From: an uncultured Sphingobacteriaceae bacterium
GTDB taxonomy: Bacteria > Bacteroidota > Bacteroidia > Sphingobacteriales > Sphingobacteriaceae
DNA length: 64,000 nt
NCBI GenBank assembly: GCA_946887045.1
Contig: CAMPKC010000002.1
Location: 1-64,000 of the forward strand
Reading direction: 5' to 3'
The notes under the pieces were generated by a model. The model was not told where the DNA came from and made no database searches. It saw only the letters and a program-made list of their open reading frames with translations. Made by a program: the position numbers and the translations under genes. Below, piece by piece: positions 37,173 through 47,223 of the stretch; the stretch's first letter is position 1; each line of letters opens with the position of its first letter.

Positions 37173-37525
37173 ATTCTTATTAGGTTTATAAAGTCTAAAG
37201 TAGATGCTTAATAAAAATCAGGAGTTTGTTTCCGTACCAATGTCTTTAAGATTTCCGGAATAATGAAAAACCGCTCTGGTTAGTGATTAAACAGGTTTTA
37301 AAGCAAATTGAAAATCAATTCCAGAGAACCTTGTATTGATTTTATATCACCAATTTCTAAAATTATAACACCGGGATTTTAAAAAACTCTCAGGATTTAC
37401 AGTTTTTAAACCCCATTATTTCTCCAAAAATCCGTAATAGATAAATTCCTGATTTTTTTTTGCTTTTTACGATGAATGTGATTCGATGCAAGCCATGCCT
37501 GCAAGTATTATTTCGGCGAACTAAT
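37173..37525. promoter_or_regulatory. Upstream region of the main fructan operon
   Basis: This non-coding region must contain the leftward promoter of the operon starting with the sugar porter. No clean TTG-N19-TAnnTTTG was found reading leftward. At 37298-37313 TTAAAGCAAATTGAAA closely matches a sequence upstream of the second SusC (47216-47230) and may be part of a regulator site. Confidence 0.35.
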
Positions 37526-37556
37526 AAAAAAAGGCCGACAAAATATCGGCCCTTTT
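37526..37556 (-). terminator. Terminator of the T9SS GH32 gene
   Basis: A GGCCGA/TCGGCC stem (37533-37538 with 37546-37551) is flanked by an A-run at 37526-37532 that reads as a U-tract leftward, about 20-50 nt after the stop codon. It separates the large GH32 gene from the sugar-porter operon. Confidence 0.75.
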
Positions 37557-37575
37557 TATACATATATAATATTGT

Positions 37576-40500
37576 TTAATTAGCCCCTACCAAAATTTTG
37601 AAGGATTTTGAATAGTTATCCGCACTAACTTTTAATATATACAATCCAGTATTTAAGTTTAGTTGCCTTGCGGAAAATTCGTACTTTTTATTACCATTTA
37701 AAGCGGATCGGAAAAATACTTTACCATTTAGATCAATAAGTTGGATTTGTATTGCTTCCTGTTTTAAAGCACTAAGATCCACAGTAAATTTATCAATAAC
37801 GGGCATTGGATAAACTCTAACCTCATTGCGATCGTCAATAGCGGCAGCCAGATTGAGTGTTTCTGTTTTTGAATTGCCAGCCATGATTCCTCCGCCCGAG
37901 GCTACAGGAATCACAATATTATCAAGGTTAATGTGTCCGAAACCCACTGTTGAATTATCTACAACTTTTAGATAACATGAAGTACCAACATAAGATCCTC
38001 CGTTAAGATTTATTGAAGTATAAGCTTCGTTATTAGTTCCAGTCGCTTTAACCAGCTCATTTCCCGAAGCGTCGCACAGAGCAATGTAAATGTTAGCCAG
38101 GTCATTGCCACCAGCAATCATTAACGAGATTTGTCCGTTTCCGCTTAGCGTAAAATTTTGTGTTTTCATCACACCAGTGGGAGTATCATCGCTTGCATTT
38201 TTAAATCCCCACATGTGGTAAGTACCTTGCTGTCCGAAAGGCCCGCCCCAAAAAGTAAGATCACTAGCCACACGCGCATCAGAAAATGCATTTCCCGATA
38301 ATATGGTCCAGCCATTCAAGGTTCCCGTTTCGAAATTATAAACAAGGTAAGGTTGTGCAATCACAGTGACATCGCAAAAAGAGGTCCTGCCACCATCCTG
38401 GCTGGAAACTGTAATTCGTGCAGTACCGGGCGCAACTGCTGTCACTATTCCTGCCGCACTTACCGTTGCCACAGATGAATTATTCGACGACCATGTTACG
38501 TTCTTATTAGTTGCGTTAGAAGGCACAAAAGATGTCGAAAGGGATTCGGTACTACCAACAATAATCGAAGTTGCCGATTTATTAAGACTTACACTAATTA
38601 CCGGGTACATTGCCGTAGCCGTAGGAATGCGAATATCATCCAGATTAATGTGTCCAAATCCTGTGGTTGAATTATCTATCACTTTTAAAAAGCAGGTTGT
38701 TCCAACATAAGAAGCCCCATTTAAGCTAACCGTTGTATAAGCTTCATTATTTGAGCCTGTTGCTTTTACCAATTCAGCGCCCGCGGAATTGCATAATGCC
38801 ACATATACATTGGCCAGATCATTTCCTCCGGCAATCATTAACGAAATTTGTCCGTTACCACTTAAAGTAAAATTCTGAGTCCTCATTTCACCGGTAGGTG
38901 TATCATCGGTCGCATTTTTGAAACCCCACATATGCCAGGTTCCCTGTTGATTAAATGGACCGCCCCAAAAAGAAACCTCATTAGCAATTCTGGCATCAGA
39001 AAACGCATTTCCCGATATTGAGGTAAATCCTGTTAGTTTACCGGTTTCAAAATCTAGTACCAGATAAGGTTGTGCAATTACTGTAACATCACAAAAAGCT
39101 GTTTTAGCCCCATCCTGAGTGGTTACAGTAATTCGTGCTGTACCAGCCGAAACAGCAGTCACAATTCCTGTAGCATTTACAGTGGCAATGGCAGTATTAT
39201 TTGATGACCATGTCACATTTTTGTTGGTTGCGTTCGTTGGATTTACGGTAGCTATCAAAGTTTCTGTTTTACCGATGATGATTGTAGTTGCAGCTTTATT
39301 TAATACTACACCGGTTACCGGAACAGCAGCCGCAGCAATTGGAATCTTGATATCATCTACATTGATATGGCCAAACCCGCCTGTTGCAATATCTACTATT
39401 TTTATAAAACATGATGTATTTATGTAAGCGGAACCATCGATGGTTTTGTTCATATATCCCTCATCATTTGTACCCGTTTCCTTTTTCAACACCGTTCCGG
39501 CGGCGTTACACAGAGCGATATACGTGCTATCGGGTAGGTTGCCCCCTCCTATTTTGAAAGTAATCAGTCCATCACCTCCCAGAGTAAAATTTGAAGTGGT
39601 TTTCATTTCGCCGACTGGTGCATCGTTCACATGATTCTTAAAACCCCAAAAATGCCAAGCTCCTTGCTGGCCAAATGGTAGACCGTTCCAATAACTAACG
39701 TCTTGTGTTACCTGAGCATTAGAAAAAGCATTCCCCGATACGACAGTCCATCCGTTTAAATTGCCGGATTCGAAATTGTAAGTTATATAGGTTTGTGCCG
39801 TTACGGTTACCGAGCATGAAGCAATTTTAGCCCCATCCTGGGTGGTAGCTTTGATTGTAGCTGTACCGGGAGCTATCGCACTAACAACACCTGTCGGATT
39901 TACAGTAGCGACAGCAGTGTTAGTTGAGCTCCATGTTACATTTTTATTGGTGGCATTGGCGGGCGCAATAGTTGCAACTAAGGTTTCTGTCCGTCCTGCC
40001 TTTAAGGTAGTTGACGTTTTATTAAGGGTAACACCGGTAACAGCGATATTTTGAATTCCGGTACTCCAGGCGCTTACAGAAGTAAAGTTCGTTGTGGCTC
40101 CTTCAGAAAACAGCTCAACTCCTTTCGCATCGATTTTTGTTGGATAAATCCGCGCAGAAAACGCTGCTTTTTCATTAATAAATACATCAATAATAGAGTT
40201 GTCAATAAATACATGAAAGCTCTCAGGCTTACCAAAGGCCGCAACATCATATACATCTTCAATTTTAACTTTATCTTCCCAATCTACTGTATTTGATAAG
40301 GATGATTGAGTTTTATCAACGATGATTTTCCCTGCCTCGTAATAAATACGGGTGATCTCGGTACCATCTGCAGATTTTCTGATATTTATCCCGTACCTGG
40401 TTGCTGTGGTGGCAGGATTCAATGAGGCCATAATCTCTACACCTGCGCCGTTGGTAACTGGAACAGCATAAGTTCCATTTACATTGATATTAGTTAAAGT

Positions 40501-42315
40501 CTGCGGAGAGCCTATTCTTAAGCCGGTAGTTTGTGGTGCAGGAGCCTGACCTAGTGTTTTATTATCCGCCAGCAATGAATATACACGTGGCAAGCTAAAC
40601 AGGTGGCACCATCCCGCATCTTTTTGTGCCTGACCGCTTCTACGTTCGTCAACAATTCCAATTCCCACCAATTGCCCGGCAGCAGTTCTTTCTACCGTTG
40701 GCGATAAATGACCGAGTACTAAATCAAGGTTTTTAGGCTTGTAATTGCCGTTATTCAAGTCTGGAGTGAATTGCCCATTCGTATATGTTCCGATCCAATA
40801 TGTACCCCGCACTGGTTTTGAACCATATTTCCCCTGGCCAACTCCCCCGATGGGATTCGCTATAAGCACATACTTACCGTTTCCCAGTGGTTCAAAAACA
40901 GGCATTTCCCACAATTCAGAACCCGGATCCATCTGATCGTACGGAACGGTACAGAAATTCGTTTTGTGGGTCCAGTTTATCAGATCGCTGGAGGTATAAC
41001 AATCTAAACTACCTCCAAACCCCTGGGCCGATCCTGCAGCTTTTGCTCCAATTAACATAACCCAGGTAGTTCCGTCTTTGAAAATATATGGATCACGAAA
41101 ATCGCCGACAAATTGTTTATCAACTACCGGATTGGTCTTTGTCCATGTTTTTAAGCCCCCATCACTGCTGGTTGCATGACCAATTCCCGGATTAAAAAGC
41201 GAGCCCGAATTGTTTACACAGGTATAAAATGCATGTGCGACTCCGCCATTCATAATTACATCACCAGACCAGATACCCTTTTCGTCATATCCAGAGGTAG
41301 CACTCCAGTTCAGTTCGGGCCACAAAGCATCTTTTGTATTCGTCCAATTTATTAAATCGGTACTTGACATATGCCCCCAATGCATTTGAGTTTTGAAGCT
41401 CCCGTTTGGCGTGCGCTGATAAAACATATGGTAGGTGCCATTTACCAGAACTAAACCGTGAGGTTCATTAGTCCAGTTGGCAGGTGGCATAGCATGATAC
41501 TTGGGCCTTTGCGTGTCAGTTGAAAAACGGGATGCATTTACTGCGATGGCTTGCTCTCCAGTTGTTGTAATTGTGCTTAATCCGGATGAATAGCTGCTCG
41601 AAATAGTGGTTGACGAGAGTGCAGTATTGTAAATTTTGGTTTCGTCGTACGTGCCATTCATCGCGTTAAGCAGAAAAATTCCGTCGATCTTATCAATATT
41701 ACTTTTACCTATAATCAAGGGATTCGTAGAATTATTGATGGTTCCGTTAACGGGAGTAGCCAAGCTTGCTACCAGACTTCCATTTAAATACAGCTTTAGC
41801 AATCCGGAAGGCCCGTCTAAAGTGGCTACCACATGGCTCCATTGATATAAAGGAAATGAACTTGGCGCATTACAGGTGAATTTCGTCCCGTTAATGCGAA
41901 CCGTGATATTCCATTTTCCAAACGAATTCATAAATAACGCAAATCCATCAGTGCCATTAGTCTGACTAATTATAGCAGATGGAGTAAGGTTTACATATTG
42001 AACATCTTCCCTGTCGGCGGGATAACTTTCGAGCGCCAGCCAGGTTTCCAGGGTGAAGGACTGAGTTAGACCCAGATTTTTAACGGTAGATATCCATGTG
42101 GAAAACCCATCTGTGCGTAAAGCATTGCCGGTTACTCCTGTAACCCTTTCCGGCTTATTGAATTGATTGTTGACAGGAAGATTGGCTGCGCTGATTTCTT
42201 CTTTCGTTGTAGTTGTTGCATTGGTTTCATTGTACTTCAGATGAAACACCGGTGTTTGTGCAAACAAAAAAGACGAAAAACAGAAAAGACCTAGAGTAGA
42301 AATTACTTTTCTCAT
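37576..42315 (-). CDS. Multimodular T9SS-secreted GH32 fructanase with LamG and three Ig/jelly-roll units
   Basis: This 1579-residue exported enzyme has a signal peptide (1-19), an N-terminal LamG/concanavalin-like domain (about 22-245) and a GH32 propeller plus sandwich (about 268-750). Three tandem units follow (about 757-992, 998-1232, 1238-1471), each a BIG2 Ig-like domain plus a ~150-residue jelly-roll module ending in GHINLDDI. A type A T9SS sorting domain ends it (about 1499-1576; VYPMPV...LNTGLYILKV). GH32 residues are WTNEPHG, with Glu284 where Asp is usual, FRDP (Asp408) and WEMP (Glu470). T9SS export places it on the surface or outside. The repeats may bind fructan. Confidence 0.9.
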   Translation of the reverse strand: MRKVISTLGLFCFSSFLFAQTPVFHLKYNETNATTTTKEEISAANLPVNNQFNKPERVTGVTGNALRTDGFSTWISTVKNLGLTQSFTLETWLALESYPADREDVQYVNLTPSAIISQTNGTDGFALFMNSFGKWNITVRINGTKFTCNAPSSFPLYQWSHVVATLDGPSGLLKLYLNGSLVASLATPVNGTINNSTNPLIIGKSNIDKIDGIFLLNAMNGTYDETKIYNTALSSTTISSSYSSGLSTITTTGEQAIAVNASRFSTDTQRPKYHAMPPANWTNEPHGLVLVNGTYHMFYQRTPNGSFKTQMHWGHMSSTDLINWTNTKDALWPELNWSATSGYDEKGIWSGDVIMNGGVAHAFYTCVNNSGSLFNPGIGHATSSDGGLKTWTKTNPVVDKQFVGDFRDPYIFKDGTTWVMLIGAKAAGSAQGFGGSLDCYTSSDLINWTHKTNFCTVPYDQMDPGSELWEMPVFEPLGNGKYVLIANPIGGVGQGKYGSKPVRGTYWIGTYTNGQFTPDLNNGNYKPKNLDLVLGHLSPTVERTAAGQLVGIGIVDERRSGQAQKDAGWCHLFSLPRVYSLLADNKTLGQAPAPQTTGLRIGSPQTLTNINVNGTYAVPVTNGAGVEIMASLNPATTATRYGINIRKSADGTEITRIYYEAGKIIVDKTQSSLSNTVDWEDKVKIEDVYDVAAFGKPESFHVFIDNSIIDVFINEKAAFSARIYPTKIDAKGVELFSEGATTNFTSVSAWSTGIQNIAVTGVTLNKTSTTLKAGRTETLVATIAPANATNKNVTWSSTNTAVATVNPTGVVSAIAPGTATIKATTQDGAKIASCSVTVTAQTYITYNFESGNLNGWTVVSGNAFSNAQVTQDVSYWNGLPFGQQGAWHFWGFKNHVNDAPVGEMKTTSNFTLGGDGLITFKIGGGNLPDSTYIALCNAAGTVLKKETGTNDEGYMNKTIDGSAYINTSCFIKIVDIATGGFGHINVDDIKIPIAAAAVPVTGVVLNKAATTIIIGKTETLIATVNPTNATNKNVTWSSNNTAIATVNATGIVTAVSAGTARITVTTQDGAKTAFCDVTVIAQPYLVLDFETGKLTGFTSISGNAFSDARIANEVSFWGGPFNQQGTWHMWGFKNATDDTPTGEMRTQNFTLSGNGQISLMIAGGNDLANVYVALCNSAGAELVKATGSNNEAYTTVSLNGASYVGTTCFLKVIDNSTTGFGHINLDDIRIPTATAMYPVISVSLNKSATSIIVGSTESLSTSFVPSNATNKNVTWSSNNSSVATVSAAGIVTAVAPGTARITVSSQDGGRTSFCDVTVIAQPYLVYNFETGTLNGWTILSGNAFSDARVASDLTFWGGPFGQQGTYHMWGFKNASDDTPTGVMKTQNFTLSGNGQISLMIAGGNDLANIYIALCDASGNELVKATGTNNEAYTSINLNGGSYVGTSCYLKVVDNSTVGFGHINLDNIVIPVASGGGIMAGNSKTETLNLAAAIDDRNEVRVYPMPVIDKFTVDLSALKQEAIQIQLIDLNGKVFFRSALNGNKKYEFSARQLNLNTGLYILKVSADNYSKSFKILVGAN
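37903..40047 (-). repeat. Three tandem BIG2 + jelly-roll coding units
   Basis: Three in-frame units of about 235-241 codons lie at 40047-39340, 39324-38620 and 38604-37903. Units 2 and 3 are more alike (both share NNTAIATV-type and FTLSGNGQISLMIAGGNDLAN segments) than either is to unit 1, suggesting a later duplication of the distal unit. NATNKNVTWSS recurs in all three BIG2 domains. Confidence 0.9.
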
Positions 42316-42759
42316 ATTTTGATTTTTAGGTTAGTTAAGTCCTATTATATTATATCGATAAAAAGAAGCTGCCCTTGGCCAGATGGATAGCTTTAATTAC
42401 TGCAGTGATATAATTGATTTATAATAGTTTAACTAATGTAGAGGCCAATACCCAAAGTGATTTTAAGATTTGTCTCAAAAGCATTAAAGAATGACCGACC
42501 TGGTTAAAAAAATCACAATCATTTGAAATACAATCAAATACAAACGCATGGATTATAAAACCTATCAAAATTGTATCAGGCGAAATTTTGAAGCCGGGCT
42601 GTTATTGAAACAAAAGTTAAGATTCAGTTTAAAAAGACATTAAATGGGATTAAATAAGAGTATGAGACAATAACTGATTGTCGGCGGCAATTTACATTGA
42701 ATGAGAAAAGTTCGATGAGAGAAGGAAGTAATCTATTTCTAAGTTAAAGAGTCTCCACC
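42316..42759. promoter_or_regulatory. Gap upstream of the T9SS GH32 gene
   Basis: This 444-bp non-coding stretch should contain the leftward promoter for the large GH32 gene. At 42604-42620 ATTGAAACAAAAGTTAA matches 16 of 17 bases of ATTGAAACAAAACTTAA upstream of the second SusC gene (47224-47240). I see no gene, and no clear promoter consensus. Confidence 0.4.
42604..42620 (+). promoter_or_regulatory. Shared 17-base motif, copy A
   Basis: ATTGAAACAAAAGTTAA, about 290 bp upstream of the T9SS GH32 start. One mismatch to copy B before the second SusC gene. A candidate HTCS operator; AT-rich sequence makes chance matches possible. Confidence 0.35.
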
Positions 42760-43659
42760 CTATCTGTATTTTTTTAAAATTCGGGTACTCACCCAAAATA
42801 TTCTGGCCGGATCTGTTGTCACCATTTCCCTGCGATATGTGTAAAGCAGATATTTTCCGTCTGGAGTTAAAGAAGGAGCCATTTCCCATCCATCAGTATT
42901 TATGGTGGGTCCCATATTAACAGGTGCCGTCCAGCTTCCTTTTTGGTTAAAAGATATATACAAGTCGTGCTGGCCAAAACCTCCGGGTCTATCCGAGTGG
43001 AAGATCAAAAAACTTTCGTCAGGTGCAATCAGCGGATCGCTGTCATTATATTCTGTATTAATGGGATAAGGTAACTTTACTCTGTTAACAAATTTATCGC
43101 CCACCACATCAATTTTATAAATATCTCCACACAGAGCGCTTGTGCCCATTTCCCGCTCAGAGGTAAAATACATTACATTTTTTCGTGTCATAGAGATGTG
43201 CCATTCACTGGCCTTACTATTAATTACCGAATCTAGGCGCTCCGGAGTACTCCAGCCACTGGCTGTTTTTCGAACACGATATTGATCTGCATGCCAGATC
43301 TCACCTTCTTTCGGCGGCAAGACCGCCATAAAATACATTGACTTACCATCCCAGGAGAGAAAGGGTTCTCCCTCATAATTCTTGTCTTTCAAATCCAAAG
43401 TATCCTTCTTATTTAAATTATCTGCCGAAATTCTTAGGAGTTTACTCATTGACCAGCTATCATTGGTTGAAGCATAAAAAAGCTCCGATCCATCAGTACT
43501 GAACGCGCAATAGCCAACATGTTCATTATTTTTCGAGAGAAGATTTTCAGCAAAAAGTTGAGGAACTTTTCCGGGCAAATTATTATCAAATTTTCTATAT
43601 TGAGGTCTGCAGCCGAGTATAATAAAAAATACGAATACGAGTAAATTGTTATATTTCAT
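42760..43659 (-). CDS. PD40/TolB-like beta-propeller lipoprotein
   Basis: The 299-residue lipoprotein (lipobox IILGCRP, Cys17) contains repeated propeller blades of PD40 type: GYCAFSTDGSELFYAST, GEPFLSWDGKSMYFMA, EWHISMTRKNVMYFTS, DPLIAPDESFLIFHSDRPGG and APSLTPDGKYLLYTY. Such proteins are binding or scaffold proteins rather than enzymes. It sits between the T9SS GH32 gene and the HTCS gene, divergent from the latter, so it may be a fructan PUL accessory protein or a sensor partner. The function is not known. Confidence 0.7.
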   Translation of the reverse strand: MKYNNLLVFVFFIILGCRPQYRKFDNNLPGKVPQLFAENLLSKNNEHVGYCAFSTDGSELFYASTNDSWSMSKLLRISADNLNKKDTLDLKDKNYEGEPFLSWDGKSMYFMAVLPPKEGEIWHADQYRVRKTASGWSTPERLDSVINSKASEWHISMTRKNVMYFTSEREMGTSALCGDIYKIDVVGDKFVNRVKLPYPINTEYNDSDPLIAPDESFLIFHSDRPGGFGQHDLYISFNQKGSWTAPVNMGPTINTDGWEMAPSLTPDGKYLLYTYRREMVTTDPARIFWVSTRILKKYR

Positions 43660-43993
43660 AATACATCATTTTATAATTTCATGGAAATCGCCACGTTAAG
43701 AAATTCAAAGTAGAGCTAAGCGTATTTTTTTTATTTAAAATTCGTATCAATCTTTTCAAAAATTCGAGAAATCAAAAAAACAGCTAATCTTACCCTTACA
43801 AACAACAAATTCGATTCTCAGAGAAATCATACAGCAAAAATTTTAAATTTTGTATCATCAGCGTTAAACTCTGATTCAAACTCATGTATCAAATCACAGG
43901 AAAACCATAGCGATAATGCCAGCCCAATTCAAGCCAGCTTTCCGATTAAGAATTAAATTTTGTAAATTTCTGGAACCAATTACATTCAATTCT
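43660..43993. promoter_or_regulatory. Divergent promoter region of PD40 lipoprotein and HTCS genes
   Basis: This 334-bp AT-rich gap serves both genes. TTAAATTTTG-like sequences occur on the + strand near 43840 and 43950, but their spacing departs by one base from the TAnnTTTG box. A frame continuing upstream of the HTCS start has no signal-peptide logic and is not used. Confidence 0.4.
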
Positions 43994-46771
43994 ATGAGAA
44001 GAAATAAGAGATACAATCTTTTTATCTTTCTTTTTGCCCTTTTGGTAATACTGTCGTCTGCTTGCAAAAGCACGTCAAAAAAACAGGAATATACCATCGG
44101 ATTTTCGCAATGTGTGGGTTCGGATAAGTGGCGCAAAACAATGCTTGATGAAATTCGCCGAGAGTTGAGTTTCCATCCTAACATTAAACTTATTTACGAA
44201 GATGCCGGCGGAAATAGTGAAAAGCAGGTAGCACAGGTAAAATCGCTTCTTAAGAAAAAAATAGACCTGCTAATTATCTCTCCGAATGAAGCCGAGCCAT
44301 TAACTCCTATTGTTGAAAAAACCTTCAGTGGGGGTATTCCGGTTATAGTTATCGACCGTAAAATCTCTTCTAATTTTTACACCGCTTACGTAGGTGCCGA
44401 TAATTTTGAAATCGGCAGAATGGCTGGAGAATACATTGCTAACAGATTAAACAAAAAAGGTAATATTATTGAGATTACCGGGCTCGCAGGCTCATCTCCG
44501 GCAATAGAACGCGATCGGGGATTTAAAACTGCAATAAAAAAGTACCCATCAATACAGATTAAAAAGCAAATTTCAGGCAATTGGCTAAATACCAAAGCTG
44601 AAGAGGAAGTAAACCGTTTCAAAGAGATTTTTAATGGGACAGATGCCGTTTTTGCGCACAACGATCAAATGGCATTGGGTGCCTATAAAGCATTAAAAAA
44701 GAATGGTCTGGAAAATAAAATCAAGTTGATAGGCGTTGATGCACTTCCTGGAAAAAATAATGGGCTTGAATTTGTTTCAAAAAGAATATTCGATGCCTCT
44801 ATGCTTTATCCTACCGGGGGTAAAGAAGCGATCAGGACATCGCTGGCCATATTAACTAATCAACCGTTCAAAAAGAATATCAATTTAAAAACTCTGGTTA
44901 TCGACTCTGTGAACGTGGAATTAATGATTCTGCAATCCGACAAGATGAACAGCCAGCAAATGGATATTGAACGTCAGCAAGCCATGTTAACCGAGCAGGA
45001 ACGGGTTTATCGCAATCAGGAAGTTATTTTAAACATCCTGGTAATAAGTTTGGTGCTGGCTATTGTATTCGCCGGAATCTCCTTTTACTCTTTAAACGAG
45101 AACTGGAAAAACAATAAGAACCTGGAACTAAAAAACCAGGAAATATCGGAGAAACAAAGCCAATTGATCTCTATGTCCGAAAAGGCAAAGATGGCAAACG
45201 AGGCAAAGTTTAATTTCTTCACCAATATCTCGCACGAATTCAGGACGCCGTTAACCTTGATTTTAATTCCTCTTGAAGAATTACTTTCAGATTCTAAGCT
45301 GCCACAGAAAACCAGAAGCCACCTGCAATTGATTAATAAAAATGTAATCCGGCTTTTAAGAATGGTAAATCAACTGATCGATTTCAGGAAAATTGATTAC
45401 GAAAAAATGCGGGTACGGGCGACAGAAAATAATCTGATACAGTTTGCAAAAGAAATCGTAGATCTGTTCAATGATATCGCTGTAAAACGAAATATCGATC
45501 TTCGGCTGGTAAGTTCTGAGAAGGATTTAAACGTTTGGTTTGATACAAATATGCTGGATAAGGTATTGTTTAATCTTCTGTCGAACGCCTTTAAATTTAC
45601 AGCGGACAGCGGAAAAATCCTTATAACGATTAACAAAAATGAAGAAACCAATTCAGTAGAATTAATTGTTGAAGACAACGGCATTGGCATGGAAGAAGAT
45701 GCCTTAGCGCATGCCTTTGAACTATTTTACCAGGGAGACTCTAAGCGTTCTAAAGGCTCGGGACTGGGCCTGGCATTATCTAAAGAGATTATCGAATTAC
45801 ATAAGGGCTCTATAAATGTAAGCAGTAAAAAGTGGAAGGGAACATGCTTCAAAGTTCAAATTCCCTTGGGTGAAGATCATTTCCTTGATGAAGAAAAAGT
45901 GGATAGTAATCAGGATTTCACTATAGATTATGATAACATCAAGATTTACACCACCGAATTGGAGGAAAAAATTGAAATAACTGAAGAGATATCACCTCTG
46001 GCTATGCCCAAAGATCAATCCATCCTTATTATTGAAGACAACGAAGATTTGCTGGAGTTTCTAAGACAAAAGTTTTCTGACGAGTTTGAAGTGTTTACCG
46101 CTAACAACGGCAACACAGGTTTGCATGAAGCTTTCGAAAAGGTGCCGGATCTGATTATTTCAGATGTGATATTACCTGCACAGTCGGGTATCGATCTAAC
46201 GAATGTATTAAAAAACGACATCAGGACGTCTCACATCCCCATCATCCTTTTAACAGCCAAAGGAAGCCAGGAACAGCAAATACAGGGATTAAAAACAATG
46301 GCTGATGCATATATTACCAAACCGTTTAATCTGCAGTATCTAAATGAAACGATAAAGAATTTGCTCCATAACCGCCATTTGTTGAAATCCCGTTTTACCA
46401 GCGACTTACCAATAGAAAGTAAAGTACCCGCTTCCAGAAAGCTTGACAAGAAATTCTTAAACGAGTTTGGAGCTATAGTTGAAAGCAATATTTCGAATGA
46501 GAATTTCAACGTGGAAGATATTTGTAAAAGCATAGGCGTTTCCCGCATACAGTTATACCGAAAAACAAAGGCCTTACTCGACTGCAATATCACAGATTAT
46601 ATCTTAAACAGGCGCTTGCAAAAAGCTAAATATCTATTGCTGAATGAGGATGTATCCATTTCGGAAGTAACTTACCAGGTCGGCTTTGCCTCCCCCACTT
46701 ATTTTTCAACAGTTTTCAAGTCAAAATATGGATGTACACCATCTGAGTACAAAAAGAAAAAAGAAGCCTAA
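43994..46771 (+). CDS. Hybrid two-component regulator (HTCS) with periplasmic sugar-binding sensor
   Basis: This 925-residue one-protein signalling system starts with a signal anchor/lipobox-like SSACKS. A type I periplasmic-binding domain follows (about 33-312; GFSQCVGSDKW, GADNFEIGRMAGEYIA, AHNDQMALGAYKAL, GVDALPG). It continues with a TM helix (345-366), HisKA (NISHEFRTPLTL, His414), HATPase (LLSNAFKF, DNGIGM, SGLGLAL), a receiver (Asp724) and an AraC-type HTH (about 825-922). This matches BT1754, the fructose-sensing HTCS of the B. thetaiotaomicron fructan locus. It probably activates the SusCD/GH32 operons on both sides when fructose binds. The ATG at 43994 is preferred. Confidence 0.95.
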   Translation: MRRNKRYNLFIFLFALLVILSSACKSTSKKQEYTIGFSQCVGSDKWRKTMLDEIRRELSFHPNIKLIYEDAGGNSEKQVAQVKSLLKKKIDLLIISPNEAEPLTPIVEKTFSGGIPVIVIDRKISSNFYTAYVGADNFEIGRMAGEYIANRLNKKGNIIEITGLAGSSPAIERDRGFKTAIKKYPSIQIKKQISGNWLNTKAEEEVNRFKEIFNGTDAVFAHNDQMALGAYKALKKNGLENKIKLIGVDALPGKNNGLEFVSKRIFDASMLYPTGGKEAIRTSLAILTNQPFKKNINLKTLVIDSVNVELMILQSDKMNSQQMDIERQQAMLTEQERVYRNQEVILNILVISLVLAIVFAGISFYSLNENWKNNKNLELKNQEISEKQSQLISMSEKAKMANEAKFNFFTNISHEFRTPLTLILIPLEELLSDSKLPQKTRSHLQLINKNVIRLLRMVNQLIDFRKIDYEKMRVRATENNLIQFAKEIVDLFNDIAVKRNIDLRLVSSEKDLNVWFDTNMLDKVLFNLLSNAFKFTADSGKILITINKNEETNSVELIVEDNGIGMEEDALAHAFELFYQGDSKRSKGSGLGLALSKEIIELHKGSINVSSKKWKGTCFKVQIPLGEDHFLDEEKVDSNQDFTIDYDNIKIYTTELEEKIEITEEISPLAMPKDQSILIIEDNEDLLEFLRQKFSDEFEVFTANNGNTGLHEAFEKVPDLIISDVILPAQSGIDLTNVLKNDIRTSHIPIILLTAKGSQEQQIQGLKTMADAYITKPFNLQYLNETIKNLLHNRHLLKSRFTSDLPIESKVPASRKLDKKFLNEFGAIVESNISNENFNVEDICKSIGVSRIQLYRKTKALLDCNITDYILNRRLQKAKYLLLNEDVSISEVTYQVGFASPTYFSTVFKSKYGCTPSEYKKKKEA

Positions 46772-47223
46772 GCTGCATTTCCATTCATTTATTATTTATT
46801 ACTGAAAATTTCTAGTGCAGAAAATCATTAGCAAATACTAAAGCTTTTAAGTTTAAAGCCACTCTGGCGGATTCATCATTATGAAAGGCAAAGCGCAGAT
46901 GACTACATAAAAACACTTAAAAAATACACTACCGCTTTGTTTGTAATTTCAATCAAAATATTTCCCCGGGAAATCAAACACAAATTATCAGCGATCAAAA
47001 ACAAGCGCTTTCCGACCACGGATGCGAATTACGCTTTTTAGCGGAATCTCATTCCTTTAGACGTTTGGTTCGTAACTTAAATATTATTTCAATCGATTTT
47101 ATAATTAAACATTCATGAGATATTTTTTAAACTTCAGTCAAAAGAACAAAAACGAAACAATCAATAAACAACTGATTAAGAGACATATAGACAATAAACA
47201 GTAAAAACAAAATTGTTAAAGCA

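Noticed and set aside
38366..39427. Several long plus-strand frames antisense to the three repeat units
   Set aside because: Arise from the repeated coding sequence on the minus strand and recur at the repeat period.
43840..43960. TAAATTTTG-like boxes upstream of the HTCS gene
   Set aside because: Spacing is one base off the TAnnTTTG consensus and no matching -33 element was found.
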